From a virus, in IMG/VR virus record IMGVR_UViG_3300025141_000196, positions 1 to 44,556 of that record: a stretch of 44,556 nucleotides of DNA, one strand, 5' to 3'. Below the pieces are notes generated by a model. It did not search any database, was not told where the DNA came from, and worked only from the letters and a program-made list of their open reading frames with translations. Shown here piece after piece: positions 25,408 to 34,157 of this stretch. A program made the position numbers and the translations under genes. Positions within the stretch are counted from its first letter, which is position 1. The number at the start of each line of letters is the position of its first letter.

Positions 25408-25763
25408 TAGTATACACCCACTCCATTTTTTATATTTCCTTTCCCAAGATGAATAAATGTCTTGGATACTGCTATATCTTTAAAATACCCAGACTCTATA
25501 GCCTCTTTAAGTAGTTTAAATCTTTTATACCTGTCCTTCATACTAATATCAACTGCCTGCCCTGTGACATGCTGTCCTCTAGTATTCTTAGATACTTTAT
25601 TATTATACTCTTCACATCTGTAAGCAGAGTTGACCCTAAAGCCAAAGCCACATCTACTGCGGACATCCTGAAGAGATATCATGAAACTCTCATCCATGTC
25701 ACACTCTCCACAACAAGGACATTGCATTTCTTTTACTGAAAAGTTCTTAGTTAGTTTAGCCAT
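25407..25763 (-). CDS. Endolysin, M15-type D-Ala-D-Ala peptidase (118 aa)
   Basis: A single-domain peptidoglycan peptidase of the M15 (VanY-like, Peptidase_M15_3) family, cutting peptide cross-links to release progeny. The N-terminal NFSVKEMQCPCCGECD is the family's usual cysteine-bearing lead (NFS..E..C.CG). VNSAYRCEEYN follows. The zinc ligands are His65 and Asp72 in GQHVTGQAVDI and His105 in TFIHLG. Its length is normal for the minimal form. The ATG at 25763 is preferred over an upstream TTG at 25781, because GGAG lies 8 bases before it and it forms TAATG with the preceding stop. The holin follows with another TAATG. It has no signal peptide, so export should depend on the holin. Confidence 0.88.
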   Translation of the reverse strand: MAKLTKNFSVKEMQCPCCGECDMDESFMISLQDVRSRCGFGFRVNSAYRCEEYNNKVSKNTRGQHVTGQAVDISMKDRYKRFKLLKEAIESGYFKDIAVSKTFIHLGKGNIKNGVGVY

Positions 25764-26326
25764 TAGTCTTTCTCCGCACAAATTGTCATAGTTAAAGTTC
25801 CGTCATCATTTGTTGCACTACGAGGTATATAAGTACCAGCAAAGATAGCATCACCAGCAGTTAATGAACAAGATGGACTGGAATCATGCCAAGCCCATCC
25901 ACTAAGGTATCCATTATCTAGATAAACACCTGTAGTTATATATTTCAATACAAATGTTTGAGTACTTGTATTACCTCCTGGAGTAGAGCCAGCAGTAGAA
26001 AATCCTTCAATTGCCCAGATTCCAGCATAATTAAGTGGTGAAGATGGATGAGTTGTCATATCATCATCCTGAAAAGCACCAGATACATTGGTTACTGTCA
26101 TATCAAAAGGAGCAATAAACCATATTCTTGCCATAATCCCAGACGCAGTAGAACCAAGAGTAGCTGTTTCAGTATCACCAGCAGTTAAGTCTCCATCTCC
26201 TCCAAGTTTAAATACAGCATCATTGTTTCCTATAACCCAATCAGTATCATGATCAAAGGCTCTACTATAAACATTCATAGTAGATGTAAAACTCTGTTTA
26301 ACAATAGGTGGGTTATTAACAATCAT
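25763..26326 (-). CDS. Beta-rich virion protein (187 aa), function unknown
   Basis: Unrecognised. Composition is rich in Gly/Ser/Thr/Asp with alternating hydrophobics (LGGDGDLTAGDTETATLG, MARIWFIAPFDMTVTNVSGAF, TQTFVLKYITTGVYL), the look of a beta-sandwich. It is neither membrane nor secreted. It lies between the 224-aa appendage-like protein (4-base ATGA overlap) and the endolysin (1-base overlap), downstream of the fibres. A minor virion or host-adhesion protein is the simplest guess. Confidence 0.5.
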   Translation of the reverse strand: MIVNNPPIVKQSFTSTMNVYSRAFDHDTDWVIGNNDAVFKLGGDGDLTAGDTETATLGSTASGIMARIWFIAPFDMTVTNVSGAFQDDDMTTHPSSPLNYAGIWAIEGFSTAGSTPGGNTSTQTFVLKYITTGVYLDNGYLSGWAWHDSSPSCSLTAGDAIFAGTYIPRSATNDDGTLTMTICAEKD

Positions 26327-26997
26327 GGAGAAACTTCCGTAACAGTGACATTTTTAGAACCACTTGCACATATACCATTTATAACTCCCTGATATATCTC
26401 TGTATAAAATGAGCCTCCATCTGCATTTAGTCTAATGCCTCTATTTAGAATAGCACTAGCACCAAGCATGAGATATATAGTCTCATTGCTATCATTCACA
26501 ATAATAATAGCCATTCTATCACCTAAAGCATCAACTATTTCAGTTGTACTACTACCTACTGATACTTGATGACCTGTATCAATCGTGCCAGCTATAGCTT
26601 TAGTTCTTGCAGCACTATTTTGAGTGACGGTTGCAAGTAAATTACCAGCAGTATCACATGTCACCGTTCTAGCAGTAGACTGTTGGGTGACAGTAGCTGT
26701 CAAATCTCCTGGAGTATCCTGTACTACCTCTACAGTATCAGCAATACTCTTTATATATAAAAGACCAGATGAATCTACTTTAAGCTTTTGATTAGCTGGA
26801 GATCCTTCATAATCATTACCATACATAAGAATATCATCAGTAGCTTCTGATAAATGAATTTCAAGCTCATCAGCAACAACAGTAATTTCTACATCAGTAT
26901 CTACAAGTTTTACCTTTAATGCATTATCATCAGGAGAATCCATAGGATCCCCTTGAGAATCAATAAGCTGTACTCTTGGATTACTTGTTGAGGACAT
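26323..26997 (-). CDS. Beta-rich appendage-like protein (224 aa)
   Basis: Unrecognised family. It contains an internal near-repeat around residues 100-132 (TATVTQQSTARTVTCDTAGN then LATVTQNSAARTKAI). The C-terminal beta domain reads GTIDTGHQVSVGSSTTEIVD...MAIIIVNDSNETIYLMLGASAI, the style of small virion surface or appendage domains in marine phage clusters. The start overlaps the coiled-coil gene by 17 bases with only a weak ribosome site, so a later start cannot be excluded. The function is inferred to be structural. Confidence 0.52.
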   Translation of the reverse strand: MSSTSNPRVQLIDSQGDPMDSPDDNALKVKLVDTDVEITVVADELEIHLSEATDDILMYGNDYEGSPANQKLKVDSSGLLYIKSIADTVEVVQDTPGDLTATVTQQSTARTVTCDTAGNLLATVTQNSAARTKAIAGTIDTGHQVSVGSSTTEIVDALGDRMAIIIVNDSNETIYLMLGASAILNRGIRLNADGGSFYTEIYQGVINGICASGSKNVTVTEVSP

Positions 26998-27946
26998 CAG
27001 ACAAACCTGCCTTATCTATTCTTTCTAGTTTACCTTTTAACTTCATACTAGCAACCTCATCTAGGGTACTAATCCTCCAATCCTCATACCTCTTTCTAGC
27101 TTTTGCAAGGTCCTTTTCAGCCTTTTTAGATAGTTCCTGCATAACTTCTACCTGTTTAGCCCTAGTATCGGCTATATTGGCCAGCTTACCGATCTTCTCA
27201 CTCTCATCGTTAATCTTATCCCTCATAGCCCTTTGAAGCTCTAGAATGTCATCTTTGAGCTTAATTCTCTCAGCCTCCATAGAAGCAATACTAGACATCT
27301 TACTAGAAGATAGTTCTTGAGATTCCTCTTTTAAAGATTTATTATCGTCAGTAAGGGTTTCAATTTCCTTATTAAGCTTACTAATTTGAGCCTTCAACTT
27401 TCTCTTAATACTTGTAGCTTCAAGGTTTTGCTTTACAGTATTATCTCCAAACTCTTTACGAATATCTTCAAGAGCCTTCTCAGAGGCCTTTATATCAAGC
27501 TTAACATCTTTAAGTTCCTGCTTAGCCTTACTGATACGAGATTGAATACCTGTATATTCTTTCTTCTTGCTCTCAAGATGCTCTATACGATTTTCAATCT
27601 TATTAAGCTCCTTCTCAGCAGAATCAAGGATCTTATCAGAGGCTTGTACTTGAGATATGATATCCTGTACTTCCATCTCTGCAAGTCTTTTTTCAGTAGA
27701 AAGGCTGGTGATCTTCTCTCCAAGTAGAGACTTCATTTCATTGTCTTTATCTAACGACTTTTGAAGGGAAACTTTATCTTTTTGAATGGATTTAAGTTCC
27801 TTATCAATAGATTTAATCTCTTTTTTCTTACCTTCAATAGTTTTAGATAATGTAGAGTTTTCACAACTTAAACGTTTATTCTCTTCTATTACCTTTTTCT
27901 TAAGAAGACTTTTATCAACTATTTCCCTCTTCTTCCCAAATTCCAT
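26981..27946 (-). CDS. Long coiled-coil protein (321 aa)
   Basis: Nearly the whole chain (about residues 10-290) is a charged heptad pattern rich in Lys, Glu, Ser and Leu, with no globular domain, Walker motif, signal peptide or membrane helix. That pattern suggests a rod of roughly 250-280 residues, likely dimeric or trimeric. Being next to fibre genes it could be a fibre shaft or assembly chaperone, and despite its SMC-like look it lacks ATPase heads. It ends inside the next gene's start. The coiled coil is directly visible; its role is unknown. Confidence 0.55.
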   Translation of the reverse strand: MEFGKKREIVDKSLLKKKVIEENKRLSCENSTLSKTIEGKKKEIKSIDKELKSIQKDKVSLQKSLDKDNEMKSLLGEKITSLSTEKRLAEMEVQDIISQVQASDKILDSAEKELNKIENRIEHLESKKKEYTGIQSRISKAKQELKDVKLDIKASEKALEDIRKEFGDNTVKQNLEATSIKRKLKAQISKLNKEIETLTDDNKSLKEESQELSSSKMSSIASMEAERIKLKDDILELQRAMRDKINDESEKIGKLANIADTRAKQVEVMQELSKKAEKDLAKARKRYEDWRISTLDEVASMKLKGKLERIDKAGLSDVLNK

Positions 27947-27947
27947 A

Positions 27948-28340
27948 CTACCTCCAAGCTGTTATTCCAAGTGTATCAGTAGCTCCAGCAGTTTTAATCT
28001 TCATATCAGTAATGTCGTAACCTGTAAAAGTAATGGGAGATAATCCTGCAGTAACATATATAGCATCTCCTAAAGCACCACCTTTATCAGCTAATTGTAC
28101 TGAGAATGCAGCATCACAATCTACAGTTACTTTACTATAAACAAACTTATTTCCATTATCATCAACATCTCCAAATATACTCGCTACACCACCAAGTGCA
28201 GTTGGAAATGTTACACTAGATGCTAAGGCTGCAGTTGTAAGATCTATACTATCATCATATACTGCCGCATATGTAGTATAATGCTCTTTGTTCAATGCTT
28301 CCTGAACAGTCCATTTAGTTAAATGTCTTGGTTTTGCCAT
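27948..28340 (-). CDS. Small beta-rich virion protein (130 aa)
   Basis: Unrecognised. The N-terminus is MAKPRHLTKWTVQEALNKEHY, followed by alanine/threonine-rich beta strands (DLTTAALASSVTFPTALGG, SKVTVDCDAAFSVQLADKGG, GYDITDMKIKTAGATDT). Ribosome site AAGGAG precedes the ATG. One base separates it from the coiled-coil gene. The style matches decoration or appendage domains, but no family can be named. Confidence 0.5.
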   Translation of the reverse strand: MAKPRHLTKWTVQEALNKEHYTTYAAVYDDSIDLTTAALASSVTFPTALGGVASIFGDVDDNGNKFVYSKVTVDCDAAFSVQLADKGGALGDAIYVTAGLSPITFTGYDITDMKIKTAGATDTLGITAWR

Positions 28341-28369
28341 GTTTATTCTCCTTATAGAGTGTGCTTAAA

Positions 28370-28383
28370 GCTCTTGGCAGAGC
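28370..28383 (-). terminator. Small hairpin, weak terminator-like
   Basis: A perfect 5-base stem GCTCT/AGAGC with a 4-base loop. On the minus strand it is followed by TTTAA, just after the 78-aa gene and before the 130-aa gene. The stem is short and the T-run poor, so it may only attenuate transcription. Confidence 0.3.
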
Positions 28384-28395
28384 GTGAATGCACTA

Positions 28396-28632
28396 TTATT
28401 GTTTAGTTTCTTCCTGAGGATGCATTTGAGTTACTATCTCCAAAGCACCTCTGGCTTTTATTCTCATTGTCCTATGATGTTCTTCCTGCTCTGCATGATG
28501 CTTTTCTTGTATCATGAGATCCTGGATAACTTGTTTAGGATCCAATTCTTGTTTTGTTTCTACAGTACCATTGTCTGTGTTCTCTAATACTGCTTCTTTT
28601 ACTTTCTTGTCTTCTACTTTATTATTACTCAT
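28396..28632 (-). CDS. Small charged helical protein (78 aa)
   Basis: Unrecognised. It starts behind a strong GAGGAG. The first 30 residues are charged and probably unfolded (MSNNKVEDKKVKEAVLENTD). A helix rich in His/Glu/Gln follows (DLMIQEKHHAEQEEHHRTM) and could bind metal or form a coiled coil. Placed directly after the 697-aa fibre, it may be a fibre-assembly helper, though nothing in the sequence proves that. Confidence 0.55.
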   Translation of the reverse strand: MSNNKVEDKKVKEAVLENTDNGTVETKQELDPKQVIQDLMIQEKHHAEQEEHHRTMRIKARGALEIVTQMHPQEETKQ

Positions 28633-28652
28633 TTGAGTCTCCTCGTTGTTTG

Positions 28653-30746
28653 TTATGCGTTTTCTAAGGCTTCTACCTTAGCTGATAATTCTTGTATTGC
28701 TTTTACTAGATAGGCTAAAAAATGTGCATTTCCTTTACGACCCCAAGCCACTTCCTGAATATCAACCCAATCATTAGTATTATATATTTCTCCATCATAA
28801 GAGATATTGTCATTTTGTACCATATGTGGCGTGGTTTGCACAATGTCGGGGAAAACTGAACCTATTTCTTGAGCAATAAAACCAACTTGAGTTTTTTTCT
28901 GCCACTCCTTAATAGTATGAGTCTGGAAGTTCTGGTTTAAAAATTCATCAGAATAATTAAATGTTCTAGGTTTTAGAGCATTGATTTTACTTAAAGCAGA
29001 ACCTAAGTCGGCAATATCTGTCTTTATTCTTGAATCTGAATACGTATCCTCTGCCTCCCCTGTAAATCTTATACCCCCAGCACCATCTCCTTCTATACTA
29101 TCAAGAGTACCATCCAGATCTGCAAAGGTTATATATTTATTGCCAGTTGTAGGATCGCCTCCATGCTTATTTGTTAATTCTAATATTTTTGTTGCACTAC
29201 CAGTATGATCAGCATATATACGAGCAACAAAATCTGTTTCATGGCTATCTATGCAGTTTAATTTATATCCCCCACTAGTACCTCCTATAGTAAAATCTCC
29301 TGTCTTTATATATGAAGCACCACTATCCTGTCCAGACAGATATATGTTTGTAGTTCCACTACTATTATTTAAAGTTAAATCTCCATCTTCACTGCCATCC
29401 CCTTCAAGCTTTGCTATTACTGTAGAACCATCACTCTTATATAATCTAATACCACTACTAGCAGCTCCCTTGACATTAAAGACTGTATCAGGAGACATTC
29501 CAATACCGACATTGCCAGTTCCATTGTAGTTAACAATCATTGGAGTTGTTAGACCGCCAGTAACATTTGTTTGGAACGACCAATCAGTAGATCCTTCGTT
29601 CCACCTTATCCTTGAATATATATCATCAGAACTATTTAAATAATAATCAATGTCATAATCTGTTGCATTAGTGGCACATTGAAATCCTAGAGTCGTACCA
29701 CCAGATGCTGTTTTTATATGCAAATTGCTAGGAGGAGCAGCATCTCCAATACCGACATTGCCACTTTCAAGTATTGTAAGTCTTTCTTGCTTAGTACCAT
29801 CGGAACTGTCGGCTAACAAGAATCGCATATCAACTCCAACATTATTTTCATCACGTTCCACTTCAATACTAGCCTCTTGGTCATAAACTTCAAATAATAT
29901 ACCAGTTCGTGCACCAGCAGTCTGATTAGGGTTCCCTACCATAAGTGGATATTCTATTGTACTAGAATCATGTGCTATATGAAGTTTCTTTTCTGGTTCA
30001 GTAGTTCCAATACCGACTTTAACTGCTGATATAAGAAGATCAGTATCAGTAGTAATAGTAAGATCAGTATTATCAGTTGCAATATGTTGAGCACCATCTC
30101 CAAACTTTAATTGTTTATTTACAGCAACCGTAGCATGATCATTTAATACAACAGTACTATTTGCAGTAACTGTACCTGTAACAGTTAGATTATCATTAAC
30201 AGTAGTCTCTGATGTAGTATGCCCTATAAATACCTTACCACCATCTGTATTTACACCAACCTTAACTCCATTGGTAGTATTAGTATTATCTATCTCACAG
30301 GCTGTACTAGCATTGATATCTATAGTTGGAGCTCCAAGTTCCAATTCTGTACCTGCATCTATATCTAATTGTCCGCTTGTAGAAGAACTTATAGCAAGTC
30401 CTGCCTCTCTAATCTGTAGTACAGGAATACTACCAGAGCCATCTTGTGAAAGTAAAAGTCCAGTATTGTGAACATGAGTTAGCTTAACATCATTATGAGC
30501 TCCAAAGTTAAGAACTGAAGCATCACTTAAAAGTTTCACATCATTAGCAAAAGAAGCATCTTGAGAAGAGTCTGTAGTAAGTACAGCCTCATCATCTACA
30601 TTCTTTAGAGTGGTTAATTGCAGAGCAGTTACCTTAGTATCATCTCCCCCTATACCACCAGTATAGTAGAACTCACTTCTTGTAGATCCAGTAAACACGA
30701 ATCTATCATATATTGAACTTAGAGCACTATTTAAAGTCTTAGCCAT
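28653..30746 (-). CDS. Tail fibre with C-terminal S74 chaperone (697 aa)
   Basis: Receptor-binding fibre. The N-terminus (about 1-70) resembles that of the upstream fibre (YD..xF.G), suggesting a common attachment. The shaft is beta-rich with 'VGIG..xP...LHI' repeats (KVGIGTTEPEKKLHIAH, NVGIGDAAPPSNLHIKT, NVGIGMSPDTVFNV). From residue 570, SDSRIKTDI begins an S74 intramolecular chaperone with VGFIAQEIG and a C-terminal helix (AIQELSAKVEALENA). S74 domains trimerise the fibre and then cut themselves off before the serine. The start overlaps the previous fibre by 8 bases behind GGAG. Confidence 0.85.
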   Translation of the reverse strand: MAKTLNSALSSIYDRFVFTGSTRSEFYYTGGIGGDDTKVTALQLTTLKNVDDEAVLTTDSSQDASFANDVKLLSDASVLNFGAHNDVKLTHVHNTGLLLSQDGSGSIPVLQIREAGLAISSSTSGQLDIDAGTELELGAPTIDINASTACEIDNTNTTNGVKVGVNTDGGKVFIGHTTSETTVNDNLTVTGTVTANSTVVLNDHATVAVNKQLKFGDGAQHIATDNTDLTITTDTDLLISAVKVGIGTTEPEKKLHIAHDSSTIEYPLMVGNPNQTAGARTGILFEVYDQEASIEVERDENNVGVDMRFLLADSSDGTKQERLTILESGNVGIGDAAPPSNLHIKTASGGTTLGFQCATNATDYDIDYYLNSSDDIYSRIRWNEGSTDWSFQTNVTGGLTTPMIVNYNGTGNVGIGMSPDTVFNVKGAASSGIRLYKSDGSTVIAKLEGDGSEDGDLTLNNSSGTTNIYLSGQDSGASYIKTGDFTIGGTSGGYKLNCIDSHETDFVARIYADHTGSATKILELTNKHGGDPTTGNKYITFADLDGTLDSIEGDGAGGIRFTGEAEDTYSDSRIKTDIADLGSALSKINALKPRTFNYSDEFLNQNFQTHTIKEWQKKTQVGFIAQEIGSVFPDIVQTTPHMVQNDNISYDGEIYNTNDWVDIQEVAWGRKGNAHFLAYLVKAIQELSAKVEALENA

Positions 30747-33605
30747 TCTTTAACTTCTCCACTTCTGCTGATAATTCTTGTATTGCCTTTATAAGTATTG
30801 GAATAACTTGATAGTACTTCATGGAAAGCTTAGTATCAGACTCATCACCAATAGCTTCATGTTCCCAAACTAGATTCCCTTTACCATCATCCTTCTTAAC
30901 TTTTTTATACCCGTCTATACATTGACCTGAATCTCCAACAAGTTCTGGGACTATTTTCTTAGAGGTCTGTGCCCCAAGTCCAAGCCTATTCTTGGTATTA
31001 CTACTATCTTTTAAAGTATAAGAGATTGGCTTTAATTCCAATATTTCTTTCAATCCATATGGAAAGTCTTCACTACTTATATTCTTCAATCTTTCATCTG
31101 ACATAACTTCATCAGTGTCCTGTCCAGTTGTAGTTCCAATATTTCCTATGGAAGAACTTGCTCTAAATTCATCACCATCATCAAGCCAGAAGTACATCGG
31201 CTGATTGTCTGACGATTCTAGCTTTATAAAAGATACTCCAGTAGCATTTGTATCAAATTGAGTAGCGTGATAATACACGCCTATGTCAGTTGAAGTGCTA
31301 TCAGCATCTGTATCCTGCTCAGTCCTTATCTGGGTTAAACTTCCACTTGTAGTTCCAATATCCTTATATATATGAAGATTAGTAGCTGGTGCAGCAGCCC
31401 CAATCCCGACATCGCCAGAAGAATCTATAACCATAAGCTGGTCGCTTGCAGCTTCAGTAACGCCATTACTGGCATCGTAAAGAAATGCTAATTTATTTGC
31501 ACCCCTATCAAGTCCAATACCCCAATCTAGGTCAGTTACAGCTGCTGTTGATGTGTCATTCCTTCCTCCAAACCTTATAACTGGGTCACCTGATACACTG
31601 TTTTGACACCAAATATTAAGGAAAGCATGTCCACCTGACGCTGACCATATTTCCAAAGGACTTATTGGTGAAGCAGTCCCAATACCGACTTTGCCAGCAT
31701 CTAATGTCATAACAAGCGTTTCTGTAGCATTTATTGTATTATAAAAATCTAAAGTACCATCTTCAGTATCACTTGATGCATCATTGATATTAGCTCGTAT
31801 ACTTGCCCATTCCTGGATAGTTGGAGTACCATCATCTGGGCCATTAAATTGTATTACACCCAATTTACCATTATCAACTCCATCGCCATTATAACTTCTT
31901 TCTAAAATTAAAGTTGGGCCAGCAGTATTTGTTGTTCCATTTACACACTCAAGTTGCATTATTTGACCAGTTGCAACTTGTTTGACGTGTAGCGATGTAT
32001 CTGGTGAATCAGTCCCAATACCGACATTGCCAGCATTGTCTATTGATACTGTCTTATCATTGTTAGTTGTAAAAGTCATCTTATTGGCACTATGGTCATA
32101 TTGAATCCTACCTATATTAGAATCATCCTCAAAACCAAAGAATATTGAACCCGTTGCATTGTTATTCCCTAAGATTGTCATACCTGGAGTAGTAGTATTT
32201 TCTATACAAAAGTCATCTGCTTCTGTATCTAGGGTTACAGCACCAACATTTGCCCCAATTACATGTAAAGGTGCTTCAGGTGATTCAGTCCCAATACCGA
32301 CATTGCCAGCTTTGTCAATCATCATAGAAGTGGTAGAAGTACCTGATGCATTTCTTCTACCAAAATGAAGTTCTGCCTCATGTTCTCCCGCAACAGACAT
32401 TCCAGCTATATATGCAGTACAATTAATACCGCCTCCACCACCTTCTTTGGCTACAAGTTCTAAAGCAGAGTATCCACCAGTTGTTGCCGATGTATTTGCA
32501 ATTCTTAAAACATTCCCTGCACCAGCTAAACTTGCTGAAGCTCCTTGCCTTGAAGATAATGTTGTACTACTAGAACCCTCTATATCTAATTGACTATCTG
32601 GTGAAGAAGTCCCAATACCGACCTTGGCATCTTCATCTATAGTCATTGCTGCTACCATAGTATTCTCACCTGATGCAGCAACTCTTTGAGCAAAATATAC
32701 TTTTGGGGAATAAGTTCCTCTCAAACTAGTTCCTGCAGTTGTAGCTTGACTAATTATTGCAAAACTCTGCCAATTACTAGCCTCCTTAGCGTTCATCTGC
32801 ATACTAGAAAATGTATCTGCCGTATTAGTGCTATTGGCTATAAGAAGGCTTGGAGTAGTACTAGATATAACTGCATGGTCATCCCAATCAGTATCACTGG
32901 AAGTCCCCGATATATGTAATAAGGAGTCTGGTGAAGTAGTCCCAATCCCGACATTGCCAGTATCTTGCAATATTGTAATCCAAGTATCACCATCCTTGTC
33001 GTTTAGTTTTAATTTGTCACTATCACTTCCATCATTATATAGATTCCACTTATTTGTTCCAGCTTCTGCAAGTAAAATACCAGCATCTGAAGTACTATCA
33101 TCAGAATCTGTAGTATTAACTCTTATATAAGCATTTGAACCAGTAACAGATTTCACTTCTAAATTATTACCTGGTGTATCAGTCCCAATACCGACTTTAC
33201 CATCCTCATTTATCGTTAAAGCATCAAAAGCTACAGCCCCATGTTTACGGACTTGAAGAGTCATAGTACTATCTAAATCTCCATCACCAGTGTTAGATTT
33301 AGTTACCTTAATCCCACCCATAATTGCCTGCGAACCAGTAGTATGTTCATTAATGAATATAATTCCAGCGTCAGGTGTAGAGCCATAAACTGTAGAAGAC
33401 TGTATTGCTAATTGTCCTAATGCAGTACCTTCTCCAGTTTCAACTCCCTTTATGTGGGTTAGATAAGCTGGTGTAGCAGTCCCAATACCAACTCTATCTG
33501 TATATCCTACAGCATTAACAACCAAAGTCGTACTATCTACCTTCATAGCACCAACTACATCAAGCTCTACTGTAGGACTAGATGTACCTATTCCAATCCT
33601 AGCAG
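29510..33605 (-). repeat. Dispersed ~20-base repeat in the two fibre genes (about 12 copies)
   Basis: A near-identical plus-strand word CCCAATACCGACATTGCCAG (minus strand encodes (N/K)VGIGT) recurs at about 33589, 33481, 33184, 32941, 32611, 32290, 32014, 31678 and 31399 in the first fibre, and at about 30007, 29745 and 29510 in the second. The copies at 32290 and 32014 are identical over 20 bases. Spacing is mostly 250-350 bases. The repeats encode shaft turns and are conserved at DNA level more than the intervening sequence. Confidence 0.8.
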
Positions 33606-33759
33606 TACCTAAATAAAGAGGAGTTGCTAAATCATCAGTACCATCATTTTCTGTTGTCAGTACCTGAACTGCATTATCAGTAGCCCCTGGCTCTGTAGCA
33701 CCTCTAAACCATAATTGATCATATGTATTCGCAACTGTTTTATCTGTTAAAGTAGCCAT
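30739..33759 (-). CDS. Long tail fibre with GIGT repeats and S74 chaperone (1006 aa)
   Basis: Receptor-binding fibre. The ATG at 33759 (MATLTDKTV...) is chosen because it forms TAATG with the preceding stop; an upstream GTG at 33780 would add seven residues. The shaft contains nine copies of a VGIGT.SP...L.I.G unit, for example RIGIGTSSPTVELDVVG and NVGIGTDSPDTSLHVKQ, separated by 70-110 residues of variable beta sequence. This is typical of trimeric beta-helical or segmented fibres. From residue 887, SDERLKNIS starts an S74 module, but the middle block is less regular (LGLGAQTSKKIVPELV instead of GfiAQE). It ends with AIQELSAEVEKLKNG, nearly the same as the second fibre. Confidence 0.83.
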   Translation of the reverse strand: MATLTDKTVANTYDQLWFRGATEPGATDNAVQVLTTENDGTDDLATPLYLGTARIGIGTSSPTVELDVVGAMKVDSTTLVVNAVGYTDRVGIGTATPAYLTHIKGVETGEGTALGQLAIQSSTVYGSTPDAGIIFINEHTTGSQAIMGGIKVTKSNTGDGDLDSTMTLQVRKHGAVAFDALTINEDGKVGIGTDTPGNNLEVKSVTGSNAYIRVNTTDSDDSTSDAGILLAEAGTNKWNLYNDGSDSDKLKLNDKDGDTWITILQDTGNVGIGTTSPDSLLHISGTSSDTDWDDHAVISSTTPSLLIANSTNTADTFSSMQMNAKEASNWQSFAIISQATTAGTSLRGTYSPKVYFAQRVAASGENTMVAAMTIDEDAKVGIGTSSPDSQLDIEGSSSTTLSSRQGASASLAGAGNVLRIANTSATTGGYSALELVAKEGGGGGINCTAYIAGMSVAGEHEAELHFGRRNASGTSTTSMMIDKAGNVGIGTESPEAPLHVIGANVGAVTLDTEADDFCIENTTTPGMTILGNNNATGSIFFGFEDDSNIGRIQYDHSANKMTFTTNNDKTVSIDNAGNVGIGTDSPDTSLHVKQVATGQIMQLECVNGTTNTAGPTLILERSYNGDGVDNGKLGVIQFNGPDDGTPTIQEWASIRANINDASSDTEDGTLDFYNTINATETLVMTLDAGKVGIGTASPISPLEIWSASGGHAFLNIWCQNSVSGDPVIRFGGRNDTSTAAVTDLDWGIGLDRGANKLAFLYDASNGVTEAASDQLMVIDSSGDVGIGAAAPATNLHIYKDIGTTSGSLTQIRTEQDTDADSTSTDIGVYYHATQFDTNATGVSFIKLESSDNQPMYFWLDDGDEFRASSSIGNIGTTTGQDTDEVMSDERLKNISSEDFPYGLKEILELKPISYTLKDSSNTKNRLGLGAQTSKKIVPELVGDSGQCIDGYKKVKKDDGKGNLVWEHEAIGDESDTKLSMKYYQVIPILIKAIQELSAEVEKLKNG

Positions 33760-34157
33760 TAGAGACCTATGTCCTCCCACTTACGATCTTCTTCATCCCA
33801 TTTATCAAGAATCATCCTATTCCATATAAGCCCATTAACCCCAACTGGAGGAACTGTACCAGGGTCTGTAAGATGTGCATTATTTGTAACCTTTCCTGCT
33901 AAACCTCTTCTATTTTTAACAAGATCAGCAACATTACCTGTTTGATAAAGCTTACTTGGAGATTTTACTCTCTCCATCTGATTAAATTTGTGATTAGATT
34001 TTGTAAATTTTTGGGTTGATATTTCAATGAATGAGGATCCTCCTCCAAAGTTTACAATATCAAAACTAACAGCAGTTATTGCAGTTGAAATAGCTGGCAT
34101 AGCTATATGCAAATTACTAAGCACTGCAATGTCTTTACCGAGTACAATCTTTCTCAC
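33759..34157 (-). CDS. Head-tail or fibre-base hypothetical protein (132 aa)
   Basis: Unrecognised. It starts in a TAATG overlap with the 240-aa gene. The first half is beta-rich (IVLGKDIAVLSNLHIAMPAI, SFDIVNFGGGSSFIEI). The second is polar and ends in a Trp/Asp/Glu-rich tail (ILDKWDEEDRKWEDIGL). It lies between connector genes and the first fibre, so a fibre-attachment or neck role is reasonable, but only context supports it. Confidence 0.5.
   Translation of the reverse strand: MRKIVLGKDIAVLSNLHIAMPAISTAITAVSFDIVNFGGGSSFIEISTQKFTKSNHKFNQMERVKSPSKLYQTGNVADLVKNRRGLAGKVTNNAHLTDPGTVPPVGVNGLIWNRMILDKWDEEDRKWEDIGL

Noticed and set aside
26981-27946. SMC-like chromosome protein
   Set aside because: Only a coiled coil is present; there is no Walker A, signature or Walker B head.
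29510-33605. Regularly spaced repeats as a possible CRISPR array
   Set aside because: The spacing is 100-350 bases, variable, and in frame within fibre genes encoding VGIGT turns; there is no cas gene or leader.
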